A stretch of 33,311 bases of DNA from IMG/VR virus record IMGVR_UViG_3300007734_000594, positions 1 through 33,311 of that record, one strand, 5' to 3'. Positions 6,341 through 12,646 of this stretch are shown here, one piece after another. The notes under the pieces are model-generated. The model was not told the origin of the DNA and did no database searches. It saw only the letters and a program-made list of their open reading frames with translations. The position numbers and the translations under genes were made by a program. The first letter of the stretch is position 1. Each line of letters opens with the position of its first letter. This DNA is from a virus.

Positions 6341-6719
6341 AGATTGGGAAGGTGAAATCCGGCGTGATAAGTTGGCAGATGAGATTATCAAGGCCGCAGC
6401 TAAAGTTTCTGGCATTCGGGTCGATACTCTTATTGGATACGATCGGCGGCAGAAAATCTTCCGAGTAAGAGCGCTGACAATGCTTGCCATTCGAGAGGAC
6501 GCAAAGGTCCCTTGGTCTGCCATTGCCCGCAAGTTTAGTTGGCGGCATCATACCTCTATCATTCATGCTGTTGATCAAGCCCGGGGAATGGAAATGTTGG
6601 AAACTTACCAAAAAATATTATCCGACATCAGGCTCGAGGTTGCCATCTCGACCGGGAAGAAACAGCAGGGCCAACATTGCGACATTTGCAACGGGCCCTG
6701 CATTCACTATCAAGCTTAG
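6333..6719 (+). CDS. Free-standing DnaA domain IV-like protein
   Basis: A 128-aa protein made almost wholly of a DnaA C-terminal (domain IV) fold. Residues about 15-100 include VSGIRVDTLIGYDRRQKIFRV-like helices and the signature RHHTSIIHAVDQA (about 71-83), equivalent to the DHTTVLHA loop that contacts DnaA boxes. The AAA+ part of DnaA is absent. The C-terminus adds a small Cys cluster, CDICNGPC with a nearby His, which could bind zinc. Such stand-alone domains occur in phages and may bind the host origin or the phage origin. Start ATG 6333 overlaps the HTH gene by 8 nt. The candidate structured RNA follows directly. Confidence 0.8.
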   Translation: MAKDWEGEIRRDKLADEIIKAAAKVSGIRVDTLIGYDRRQKIFRVRALTMLAIREDAKVPWSAIARKFSWRHHTSIIHAVDQARGMEMLETYQKILSDIRLEVAISTGKKQQGQHCDICNGPCIHYQA

Positions 6720-6725
6720 GAAATC

Positions 6726-6826
6726 GCGTGAGGCGCAGTCGCAGTTTGGATTGTAGCGCAATTCGGTTAGCAGACCAAAAACCGCTCGTAGTGCATAGAC
6801 ATTACGGGTTGGTTAGCGCCTCACGC
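6726..6826 (+). ncRNA. Cloverleaf-like structured element, candidate ncRNA
   Basis: An 11-bp perfect outer stem (GCGTGAGGCGC 6726-6736 with GCGCCTCACGC 6816-6826) encloses 79 nt that fold into three hairpins. These are ATTG/CAAT (6750-6762), CGGTT/AACCG with an 11-nt loop (6764-6784), and a 7-bp CGTAGTG/CATTACG hairpin with one G-U pair and loop CATAGA (6787-6806). It fills the 140-bp gap between the DnaA-like gene and the next gene. It is not a canonical tRNA: it lacks a TTC-type T-loop, a normal D-arm and CCA context. The plus strand is chosen because both neighbours are on it. An origin or other DNA-level cruciform is the alternative. Confidence 0.45.
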
Positions 6827-6859
6827 CCCCTCATTATCAGATCGAAAGACAGACACAAG

Positions 6860-7102
6860 ATGGACTATCCAGCACTGCTTGAGGCCCGGCTTAAACGAGA
6901 TGCAGAACGCATCTGCATAGAGATTTTTCATCGCCGCAATGTTAGTGGGCTTGTGTTGTCAGAGCTAAGCGAAGAGATCTTAGGGATCGTCGAGCGGGAA
7001 CTCTCTAACTTTCACAGGCCAACGGCCAGACCAAGGATGATCAATGCAAAAATCGGATCTGCTCGAAATCTCCAAAGCCCTAGTCACAAAAGACAGACAT
7101 GA
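6860..7102 (+). CDS. Hypothetical early protein, 80 aa
   Basis: An 80-aa basic protein. The first 50 residues are helical (LLEARLKRDAERICIEIF and LSELSEEILGIVERELS) and the remainder is polar and probably disordered. No family is recognised. The ATG at 6860 follows the candidate structured RNA by 33 nt and has only a weak purine-rich ribosome site. It overlaps the next gene by 59 nt in another frame, which is long for this genome, so either the tail is tolerated overlap or the gene has been extended by loss of an earlier stop. Confidence 0.5.
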   Translation: MDYPALLEARLKRDAERICIEIFHRRNVSGLVLSELSEEILGIVERELSNFHRPTARPRMINAKIGSARNLQSPSHKRQT

Positions 7103-7337
7103 AACGCACGGAGAGGCTCGTCATAACTTTGCATTGGTGGCGGCGTATTGGTCGGCTCACCTTAGCCTAGAGCTTGACGCAACAGACGTTGCAATTATGA
7201 TGACGTTGTTCAAGCTTGCTCGAGCCAAGCACAATCGATCCAACCTCGAAAATTGGGTTGATGGTATTGGATACTTGGCCTGCGGTGGAGAGATCGCGAC
7301 CGAGGACCCACTATCGGATAAGCCCTGCGTGGGGTAG
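7044..7337 (+). CDS. DUF6378-like phage protein
   Basis: A 97-aa protein with the pattern of the DUF6378 family. A KDRHETHGEARHNFALVAAYW block is followed by a helix through LDATDVAIMMTLFKLARAKHN and a final NWVDGIGYLACGGE. The conserved E, H, D and N residues in helical context resemble a small all-alpha nucleotide-pyrophosphohydrolase-like fold, but activity is unproven. AAGGA lies upstream of ATG 7044. It is the last gene of the rightward early operon and faces the leftward late operon end. Confidence 0.72.
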   Translation: MQKSDLLEISKALVTKDRHETHGEARHNFALVAAYWSAHLSLELDATDVAIMMTLFKLARAKHNRSNLENWVDGIGYLACGGEIATEDPLSDKPCVG

Positions 7338-7350
7338 AGAAAGCAGGGCT
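7321..7350. terminator. Hairpin at the convergent operon junction
   Basis: A perfect 8-bp inverted repeat, AGCCCTGC (7321-7328) and GCAGGGCT (7343-7350), with a 14-base loop holding the stop codon of the DUF6378-like gene. It lies between convergent transcription units, where a terminator is expected. No T-tract follows on either strand, so it is not a strong intrinsic terminator. Confidence 0.35.
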
Positions 7351-7391
7351 CCACGGCCTATGCGCTCAGGGTGCAGACAACCCCCACAACA

Positions 7392-8513
7392 TCATCCTAT
7401 CGCGGCGGTGTGCCGCATCACTTCGCCTCGATCACGATGCACAGTGATGCATTTCATGGTGCTTCTGCCAGTGTAACCAAAGCCAGCAGCGGCTGCGTCC
7501 CGGGTTGTAATAGCACGATGCGACTCCCAGAATATCCCCCCGATATCCTTTGAGCTGTCTTGGTGGATGTGCCCGGAATCCAAATACCGCCAATATGTCC
7601 TGCCCCAGATCGGGGCGTAAACATCAGCCACTTGCATCGCAAGGCGCTCCGGCTTGGTTTTATCGCCATGATGTGCGGCCAAAAGGTTGCGGCCAAACTC
7701 CCAGCACCAAAGCTTGCTTGGGTTCCAATGCACTGTGACGCGATCGTCGGTTTCGTATTTCATAACCAAAGCAATCCCGAGCATCTGCGTGAAGTCGGGA
7801 TCGTGATTGCCCGCAAGCACAACGACATCGATCTGCTTGTGCTTTGCTTTTGCCGCCTCGATCATTGCAACGTGCGATCGGACCGCAGCCATTGCCGCCT
7901 GCGCAAACCGCCCATCGACATCGAGGATGTGCCCGCTAGTCGGCGTCATGTTCTTGCTGTCGTTTTGATGGAGCGTATCGCCCAGATTGAGAATGATTGC
8001 CTTGTCGGTATATGGCGCAGCATTGATCAACATCGATGACGCCTCGGCCATGCGCTGAGCTGCAATCTCGATGCTGTATTCTTCGCCCGTATCATCTTTC
8101 CAAGCCCGCATTCCAAAATGCACATCGGCAATCAAATACCGGGGGAGCAGGTCATGCGAAACATTGTCGGGCATAGAAGCTGGCAACGGCTGGGGAACAG
8201 ATCCCAAAGCCTCGCGGAATAGATCCGCCCATGGCGTCACCTCGTCCTGTGACAGCCCGGACTTCCAGAACACCGAATCCCAAGATCCGGTTTCCTTGTT
8301 TTGAACGCGCCGCCAGCCATGCTTTCCAGTGTCGGCAGATAAGCCTGTGCTTTCTAGCGCAGCAACAATGCCCTCGTCTGCGTTGAGCCAAGCCTCGGCG
8401 GCGGCATAGGCCCGGCGCACATAAGCTTTGTCGATCTGCAATTCCTTGGCGGCAGCAGTTTTACTCCCAAGGCGTTTAACCACATCGTAGATCTCGCGCT
8501 GACGAGGTGTCAT
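7392..8513 (-). CDS. HTH-metallophosphoesterase (calcineurin-like)
   Basis: A 373-aa protein with an N-terminal helix-turn-helix (about 1-45, PRQREIYDVVKRLGSKTAAAKELQ type) and a calcineurin-like phosphoesterase domain (about 125-360). The metal motifs are all present: DVH at 130-132, GD at 178-179, GNHD at 235-238, HHGD at 281-284 and GHIH at 314-317. Such proteins are Mn-dependent nucleases or phosphatases, and the HTH suggests it acts on DNA. Similar HTH-MPE proteins occur in many phages with no fixed role. ATG 8513 makes an ATGA overlap with the lipoprotein gene and is preferred to 8522. It is the last gene of the late unit, after lysis, an odd place for a DNA enzyme. Confidence 0.88.
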   Translation of the reverse strand: MTPRQREIYDVVKRLGSKTAAAKELQIDKAYVRRAYAAAEAWLNADEGIVAALESTGLSADTGKHGWRRVQNKETGSWDSVFWKSGLSQDEVTPWADLFREALGSVPQPLPASMPDNVSHDLLPRYLIADVHFGMRAWKDDTGEEYSIEIAAQRMAEASSMLINAAPYTDKAIILNLGDTLHQNDSKNMTPTSGHILDVDGRFAQAAMAAVRSHVAMIEAAKAKHKQIDVVVLAGNHDPDFTQMLGIALVMKYETDDRVTVHWNPSKLWCWEFGRNLLAAHHGDKTKPERLAMQVADVYAPIWGRTYWRYLDSGHIHQDSSKDIGGIFWESHRAITTRDAAAAGFGYTGRSTMKCITVHRDRGEVMRHTAAIG

Positions 8514-8731
8514 TTGCCACACCCGGCATCGATCTGCTGGATCAGTAACGCGCCCGTGACCATCGAGCGGGGGCCACCATCCGCCACCAGCGCCGCAGCA
8601 TGGGCTGTCCTGCTTTGCGCCGTGCCATTACAGATCGCGCTGTCGCTGAGCCCTGCGGCGCAACCACTCAGCAGCAGCGTCAGGGTCAGGCATAGGCTCG
8701 ACCGCATCAATACGTTTTGAGGCGTCAACAT
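8510..8731 (-). CDS. Lipobox protein, outer-membrane spanin (Rz1) candidate
   Basis: A 73-aa precursor with a signal peptide and lipobox: a hydrophobic LCLTLTLLLSGC segment with the modified cysteine at about residue 24. The mature part is only about 50 residues, the size of Rz1-type o-spanins. It overlaps the preceding membrane-protein gene by about 100 nt in another frame, the classic Rz/Rz1 arrangement. Starts at 8740, 8731 and 8707 are all possible; 8731 has AGGAG ten bases upstream and 8707 gives the tightest signal peptide. The mature part lacks the proline richness of Rz1, so o-spanin is an inference from lipobox, size, overlap and position after endolysin and holin. Confidence 0.6.
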   Translation of the reverse strand: MLTPQNVLMRSSLCLTLTLLLSGCAAGLSDSAICNGTAQSRTAHAAALVADGGPRSMVTGALLIQQIDAGCGK

Positions 8732-8843
8732 AACGTCCATACTCCTCGATCTTCGCAGCCTGTCGCCCAGCCGATCTTCCCGCCAACCACATGGCAAGAG
8801 AATACAGCAACGGCTTAAGCAACGAAGTAATGAAGCTGCTCAT
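8628..8843 (-). CDS. Membrane protein, inner-membrane spanin (Rz-like) candidate
   Basis: A 71-aa protein with an N-terminal hydrophobic segment (FITSLLKPLLYSLAMWLAG), then a charged helical tail (GRQAAKIEEYGRYVDASKRIDAV and a basic RRRAQRQR end). One span plus a helical periplasmic part fits an i-spanin, although 71 residues is shorter than most. Its 3' third overlaps the lipoprotein gene in another frame. The ATG at 8843 overlaps the upstream stop as ATGA. If it is not a spanin it is a small lysis-associated membrane protein. Confidence 0.55.
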   Translation of the reverse strand: MSSFITSLLKPLLYSLAMWLAGRSAGRQAAKIEEYGRYVDASKRIDAVEPMPDPDAAAEWLRRRAQRQRDL

Positions 8844-8986
8844 TTTTTCTTTGCGGTCTTTGCCGACGCAACAAATGCAGCCTTTGTTGGCGCTCCCTTT
8901 GTCCCGGGCTCGCGCATCTTCTCACCGGATCCAGCTTTGATGCGATCTTTCTTGGCCGCGATGTTTGCATAAAGACCTTTTGCCAT
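8840..8986 (-). CDS. Conserved small basic phage protein, 48 aa
   Basis: A 48-aa lysine-rich protein read from ATG 8986 to TGA 8840. It has the pattern MAKGLYANIAAKKDRI, then AGSGEKMREPGTKGAPT and a lysine-rich end. Proteins with the MAKGLYANIxAK...AGSGEKMRxPGxKGAP signature are widespread in podoviruses and siphoviruses, usually near structural or lysis genes, with no known function. AAGG lies upstream in the end of the holin gene, and the stop overlaps the next ATG as ATGA. It is a convincing gene despite its length. Confidence 0.78.
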   Translation of the reverse strand: MAKGLYANIAAKKDRIKAGSGEKMREPGTKGAPTKAAFVASAKTAKKK

Positions 8987-8987
8987 C

Positions 8988-9158
8988 TTAGGATGCCTTC
9001 CGTTTTGCAATCACAGACCAAACTGCAACAAGGATAGTTGCCGCAGCACCGCCCAGCGCAGTGGCCGTCTCACTATCGACGAGCCCTTTCCCCACCAAGT
9101 ATCCACCCAGCGCTGACGCCAATGCCCGGGCTACCCCGGCAAACTCAGTTGCACTCAT
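8988..9158 (-). CDS. Pam3-gp28-like putative holin
   Basis: A 56-aa membrane protein, ATG 9158 to TAA 8988. It fits the small holin type seen in Pam3-like phages: an amphipathic start (SATEFAGVARALASALGGYLVGKG), a LVDSETATALGG turn, a hydrophobic AAATILVAVWSVI span and a basic AKRK end. Two hydrophobic segments with the tail in the cytoplasm would form the membrane lesion that releases the endolysin. It overlaps the endolysin stop as ATGA, which supports lysis-cassette membership. Confidence 0.72.
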   Translation of the reverse strand: MSATEFAGVARALASALGGYLVGKGLVDSETATALGGAAATILVAVWSVIAKRKAS

Positions 9159-9709
9159 TTTTTGATTCCCTGAAACATTGCCAAGATGGCGTTGAAGATT
9201 GCAGCCAAGACGGATTCCGTCTCAGCCTTTTCTGTTGAAGCGACAGTGTGCATATCGGCAGTCACGGGCGTTAAGAACAACGCGACTTCCGCATTGCGGC
9301 GATTAACCAAGCCCTGAACAATCTCACCGCCAGCCTTGTTCCACATCTTGAATGCGGCCGCTGCTCGATCTTTGTTGCCAGCATTCAGTTCGCGCAGAAC
9401 AGTAGACTTGGAGAATGCCCCGGTCCCGATGTTATACGCCAATGACACACAAGCACCAAACTCATTTGCATTTACCTTTGCCAAGATCAGCGCATCCACT
9501 TTGGCGGCAAAAGCATCGACACCCTGACGCAGCAGATCCTCGGCTCGTTCTTGCGTGATGGTCATGCCTTTGGCTGGCTCGATGCCAAGTCCGGCTGCGG
9601 CCGTTGTGCCGTAACCGATCGTCCAGATCCCAACGATGTCTTTGTAGGCCGTTAGCTTGCAGCCTTCGTATTGCTTGATGAGATCAAGTGTGGCTTTGTT
9701 CACGCTCAC
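9155..9709 (-). CDS. Endolysin, GH24 T4-type lysozyme
   Basis: A 184-aa muramidase. The catalytic triad is visible with canonical spacing: E15, then eight residues to D24, then five to T30, in the context YEGCKLTAYKDIVGIWTIGYG. The lysozyme domain fills residues about 1-150. The C-terminus (about 150-184) is extra, hydrophobic and helical (ESVLAAIFNAILAMFQGIKK). It could contact the membrane or help oligomerisation, since there is no N-terminal signal-anchor. The GTG start at 9709 makes a GTGA overlap with the upstream gene. The holin follows immediately. Confidence 0.92.
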   Translation of the reverse strand: MSVNKATLDLIKQYEGCKLTAYKDIVGIWTIGYGTTAAAGLGIEPAKGMTITQERAEDLLRQGVDAFAAKVDALILAKVNANEFGACVSLAYNIGTGAFSKSTVLRELNAGNKDRAAAAFKMWNKAGGEIVQGLVNRRNAEVALFLTPVTADMHTVASTEKAETESVLAAIFNAILAMFQGIKK

Positions 9710-9951
9710 TTGTGTATATCCTTTTGAATTTCATCTAGCTTCTTGAAGATATTGGATAGCGCATCCTTTATCTCTTTGAGTTCGCGGTCATGGCCTTCTT
9801 TAGTCAATGAAAATTCAGTTTTTATGACAGCGATTTCTGTCTGATGGCCTTGTGTCATCTTGTAGTGTGCCCACATGAACGCAACAATCGGTAGCACCGC
9901 AAACTGCAGCAAGAGCTTCGCCAATTCCATTAGGTCCATCTCCTGCTGCAT
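9706..9951 (-). CDS. Membrane-anchored coiled-coil protein of the lysis cassette
   Basis: An 81-aa protein with an N-terminal membrane span (LLLQFAVLPIVAFMWAHY) and a charged helical tail with heptad spacing (LSNIFKKLDEIQKDIHK). Candidates are a second holin or antiholin, an i-spanin, or an XhlA-like lysis helper; the sequence does not separate these. The ATG at 9951 has GGAG eight bases upstream. Starts at 9939 and 9930 are possible, the latter with AGGAG nine bases away. It overlaps the endolysin start as GTGA. Confidence 0.65.
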   Translation of the reverse strand: MQQEMDLMELAKLLLQFAVLPIVAFMWAHYKMTQGHQTEIAVIKTEFSLTKEGHDRELKEIKDALSNIFKKLDEIQKDIHK

Positions 9952-9956
9952 AGCAT

Positions 9957-10328
9957 TTACTCCGGCTGAATCGGCCAAGTGATGTCGGTGGGAAAGCTTT
10001 CTTGCTGAGGAAGATCCAGCAAAGCCCGGCGATATGCCGCCCACTCAGTTTGCTTTTCTGCCGTGAGATCTGCCCAGCGCAATGGATTGGAAACAAGCGG
10101 ATCAACCACAACAGTCAAAGCGCGGTCGCGTTCTTTTCGCGCATCTGCCGCCAGCTTTTCCAGATCCGGCGCGGGCGGGAAGAATTGTGCGCCGTCATAA
10201 GACCAGCCAATCCAAGCCTCGCCAGTTATGTTGGGCCAGCTTGCGCACCAATCGGGAATGTTAGCCCGATCGATCTCAAGCACGTTGACCACTTTGCCGT
10301 CTTTAATCTCAGCCTTTTGCATGATCAT
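9957..10328 (-). CDS. Tail fibre assembly chaperone-like protein
   Basis: A 123-aa protein with the usual layout of phage tail fibre assembly proteins. An N-terminal beta part (KDGKVVNVLEIDRANIPDWC, GEAWIGWSYDGAQFFPP) is followed by a helical middle (LEKLAADARKERDRAL), then a TEKQTEWAAYRRALLDLPQQ motif and a final proline-rich W-containing end. Such proteins fold or trimerise the adjacent receptor-binding protein, here the glycine-rich adhesin directly upstream. ATG 10328 overlaps that gene's stop as TGATG. ATG 10322 is an alternative. Confidence 0.78.
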   Translation of the reverse strand: MIMQKAEIKDGKVVNVLEIDRANIPDWCASWPNITGEAWIGWSYDGAQFFPPAPDLEKLAADARKERDRALTVVVDPLVSNPLRWADLTAEKQTEWAAYRRALLDLPQQESFPTDITWPIQPE

Positions 10329-11497
10329 CACCCAATTGTCCAAACGCGAACTTCACCACGCGCACCCGCGCCGCTTGTCACAGTTCCAGAAGTTACTGTT
10401 GAAGTGCTAGATGCTGCACCCCCGCCACCGCCCGGAGCTGATCCTGCCGTTGCAACGGCACTAGTTCCAATAGCTCCAGCGCCGCCATCACCAGCAAACT
10501 TAGAGCCTCCAGCATTCGCTGAACTGGACGTTCCATTACTGCCTCCGCCTCCGCCGCCGTAAACAGCACTTACATTGTCTTGTGCTGCAAAATCGCTGGA
10601 TGAGTCGCCACCAACATGACCATCAAACGGATGATTAAATAGAAGCGGCGCATTTGCGGTTGAGGTTGAGCTAGGCCCAGAAGTTGCCGCAGTTGGACCA
10701 TAACCGCCAAAAGATGATGCCCCCCCAATGGCTCCAGTTGTGCTGGTTCCACTTCCGGAGGCAGTTCGCGCAGCGCCTCCCGCACCAACTGTTACGGAAA
10801 CAGTTGCCCCTAAGCTGGATGCCAAAACAGAGGCAATAAAGCCGCCACCGCCTTGACCTCCATTAACGTATCTAAGGGTTCCACTGCCCCTGAAATAAGC
10901 GCAGCCAGACGTTCCGCCGCCCATTACATGGAAGTGAACAACAGCGTTTGCGGAAACCCCAGATGGCTTAGTCCAAGTGCCTGATGCGGTGAAAACTTGA
11001 TAGTCAATCACGCTACCCCATGTCGGCGCACCAGCCCCGCCAGAAACCAAAACCTGTCCAGCCGTTCCAGCGGCATTTGCGGCCAACGCGGTTGTGCTTG
11101 TGGCATAGGCAATGCCACCCGCTGCGGCAAACGTCCCAAAGGATTTGCCGTCCGTTGATGCGGCATCCCCGGAAATACTGATAGGCCAAGTCCCAGATGT
11201 TCCTGTGCCAGTCAGAGGAGCCTTGCTATCAATCTGCGTTTGGATTGCAGAAGTGACGCCATCAACATAGCCCAGCTCGGTTGCGGTCAAGCCTGCCGGG
11301 GTTCCGGTAAGTTTGTTTATCTCGGCCACTGAGGCGGTCACGCCAACAATGTCTGATGGAGCAAGCGCATCCTTAACAAAGGTTTTGATCTGGGATCCAG
11401 TCACCTTCTTTGATGTGCCGCTGTCATTGATCTCGAACTCTTGGGTTCCAGAAACTGACGCGGCAGCAGTAAGCTGAGAGATCTTGACGCTCGCCAT
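10328..11497 (-). CDS. Glycine-rich tail fibre tip / receptor-binding adhesin
   Basis: A 389-aa protein. Residues 1-150 look like a fibre stalk: ISQLTAA start, E-NDSG-SKKVTGSQI, and a SKAPLTGTGTSGTWPI repeat-like region. From about 168 comes FTASGTWTKPSGVSANAVV, the motif that opens many phage adhesin tips, followed by a glycine-rich domain (about 190-380). This has Gly runs separated by variable loops, including a GGGGGG run at about 314-319 and GGGGG at about 356-360. The layout resembles the polyglycine sandwich tips of T-even gp38 and phage S16. It most likely contacts the host surface. The start overlaps the preceding stop as TAATG. Confidence 0.8.
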   Translation of the reverse strand: MASVKISQLTAAASVSGTQEFEINDSGTSKKVTGSQIKTFVKDALAPSDIVGVTASVAEINKLTGTPAGLTATELGYVDGVTSAIQTQIDSKAPLTGTGTSGTWPISISGDAASTDGKSFGTFAAAGGIAYATSTTALAANAAGTAGQVLVSGGAGAPTWGSVIDYQVFTASGTWTKPSGVSANAVVHFHVMGGGTSGCAYFRGSGTLRYVNGGQGGGGFIASVLASSLGATVSVTVGAGGAARTASGSGTSTTGAIGGASSFGGYGPTAATSGPSSTSTANAPLLFNHPFDGHVGGDSSSDFAAQDNVSAVYGGGGGGSNGTSSSANAGGSKFAGDGGAGAIGTSAVATAGSAPGGGGGAASSTSTVTSGTVTSGAGARGEVRVWTIG

Positions 11498-12225
11498 TAG
11501 TTAATCCTCTTCCATCCACCATTGATGTGTTGATAGACTTTTTCCGGAATGGTCCATTGCCCGTTCACGTTAGCATAGATTGTAGAAGCCTTCCAGTTTC
11601 CTTGCAATTTGCCATATACCACCGAGGAAAAGACAGTATAGGTCGGCTGCACAACAATTGATGACACCCCGACGTTTTGCTGAATTTCGCCAGTCACCCG
11701 GGTATCGCCATTTTCCGTAATGCGCGTATCGCCATTTTCCGTGATGCGATCTGAGCTGTCGGCAAACGGGCCCAGAAAACCCTTCGTCAAATATCTAGGC
11801 GTAGTCACAAGGGATCCGGATGCGCTCTTGTCGAAAGCGCCAACAAACTTAAACCCGGCAACAGATGTAAAGCTACCAGACCCAGCAAGAGCCGTTGAGC
11901 CGTGCAAGATCTTCAGGCCGAGCGGCGAAAGAGATCCTGCGGCTTGAACATTGAGCAAACCCCGCGCCCTTGTTTTCCCAACAACGGCCATTGATCCCGC
12001 AGCCGATACGTTCAGCCTGCCAACAAACTTACCAAGACCCGCTGAAAGCTCGCTCCCGGTCGAGGCCAATGGGCTTGCGCCTGTGGCCTTTAGGTTTGCC
12101 GTGACGGATATAGTCGCAGCGCCGGAGAGAACCGCATAGCCGTCCAGAAAGCCCTCAGTAACCCGAGAGTCCCCGTCCTCGAGGATACGAAGATCGCCAG
12201 ATTCTAGTGAGCGATAGCCTTCCAC
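11497..12225 (-). CDS. Virion tail-associated protein with ITENGDTR repeats
   Basis: A 242-aa beta-rich protein. It begins with a SGDLRILEDGDSRVTE element. A long A/G/S-rich middle has imperfect repeats of a GKTRARGLLNVQAAGSLSP type, spaced by about 24-30 residues. The C-terminal third carries a tandem DRITENG / DTRITENG / DTRVTG repeat and ends with a WTIPEKVYQHINGGWKRI segment. Related repeat-bearing proteins occur among podovirus tail genes and are annotated only as structural. GTG 12225 is used, with GGAGG five bases upstream. Fibre or tail-spike accessory is the best guess. Confidence 0.68.
   Translation of the reverse strand: MEGYRSLESGDLRILEDGDSRVTEGFLDGYAVLSGAATISVTANLKATGASPLASTGSELSAGLGKFVGRLNVSAAGSMAVVGKTRARGLLNVQAAGSLSPLGLKILHGSTALAGSGSFTSVAGFKFVGAFDKSASGSLVTTPRYLTKGFLGPFADSSDRITENGDTRITENGDTRVTGEIQQNVGVSSIVVQPTYTVFSSVVYGKLQGNWKASTIYANVNGQWTIPEKVYQHINGGWKRIN
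11702..11749. repeat. Tandem 24-bp repeat inside a tail gene
   Basis: Two adjacent 24-bp units (11702-11725 and 11726-11749) share GTATCGCCATTTTCCGT and differ at two positions near the end. They encode the tandem ITENGDTR octapeptide of the tail-associated protein. Slippage at this repeat would add or remove exactly eight residues in frame. Confidence 0.85.
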
Positions 12226-12241
12226 CCTGCCCTCCTGCGGC

Positions 12242-12634
12242 TTAGGCTAGGGTCAGGTCAATGTTGCCGATCGCAAACTCAAGAGTGTCCCCATCCGCAA
12301 TGGTTTTGGATGCGGTCATGGCCCCATGCCACAAGAGGCTTCCTGCGGTGACAGCGGTGAAGATCCCGATATGGGTAATTGTGCCCCAGCTCCCGCCCGC
12401 TGCGGTAAAGGTTACGGCCGTGCTGTTGTCTGTCGTGCCGCCGGGAGTGGCCGCAGCGGAGAACGTGACTGCCTGCCGGGCATACCCGTTGCCCGATACC
12501 TCAGTGCCGCCGCCAGAGTCGGAAGGCGCTGCGGTGTAAAGCGCAACATACCAAGCAGTCGGCCGAGTTGCTGATCCGGTTGTCATCAGCCAATCAAGCA
12601 GGAGCTTTTCAGAGAAATCAGAGAGTGCCGACAT
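12242..12634 (-). CDS. Tail fibre-type structural protein, 130 aa
   Basis: A 130-aa beta-sandwich-like protein. Its start (SALSDFSEKLLLDWLMTTGSA), YVALYTAAP segment, YARQAVTFSAAA block and GSWGTITHIGIF-x-LLWHG core are the pattern of a widespread phage protein annotated as a tail fibre or minor tail protein. It probably forms a small trimeric or hexameric collar or tip piece. AAGGA lies nine bases upstream of ATG 12634. It stands between the gp17-like fibre and the repeat-bearing tail protein, consistent with the tail-fibre module. Confidence 0.72.
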   Translation of the reverse strand: MSALSDFSEKLLLDWLMTTGSATRPTAWYVALYTAAPSDSGGGTEVSGNGYARQAVTFSAAATPGGTTDNSTAVTFTAAGGSWGTITHIGIFTAVTAGSLLWHGAMTASKTIADGDTLEFAIGNIDLTLA

Positions 12635-12646
12635 TTTGCATTATCC

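Noticed and set aside
6720-6859. tRNA gene
   Set aside because: The region folds as a cloverleaf-like shape and has a GGTTAG string reminiscent of a D-loop, but arm lengths, a missing T-loop TTC and a missing anticodon loop of seven rule out a canonical tRNA.
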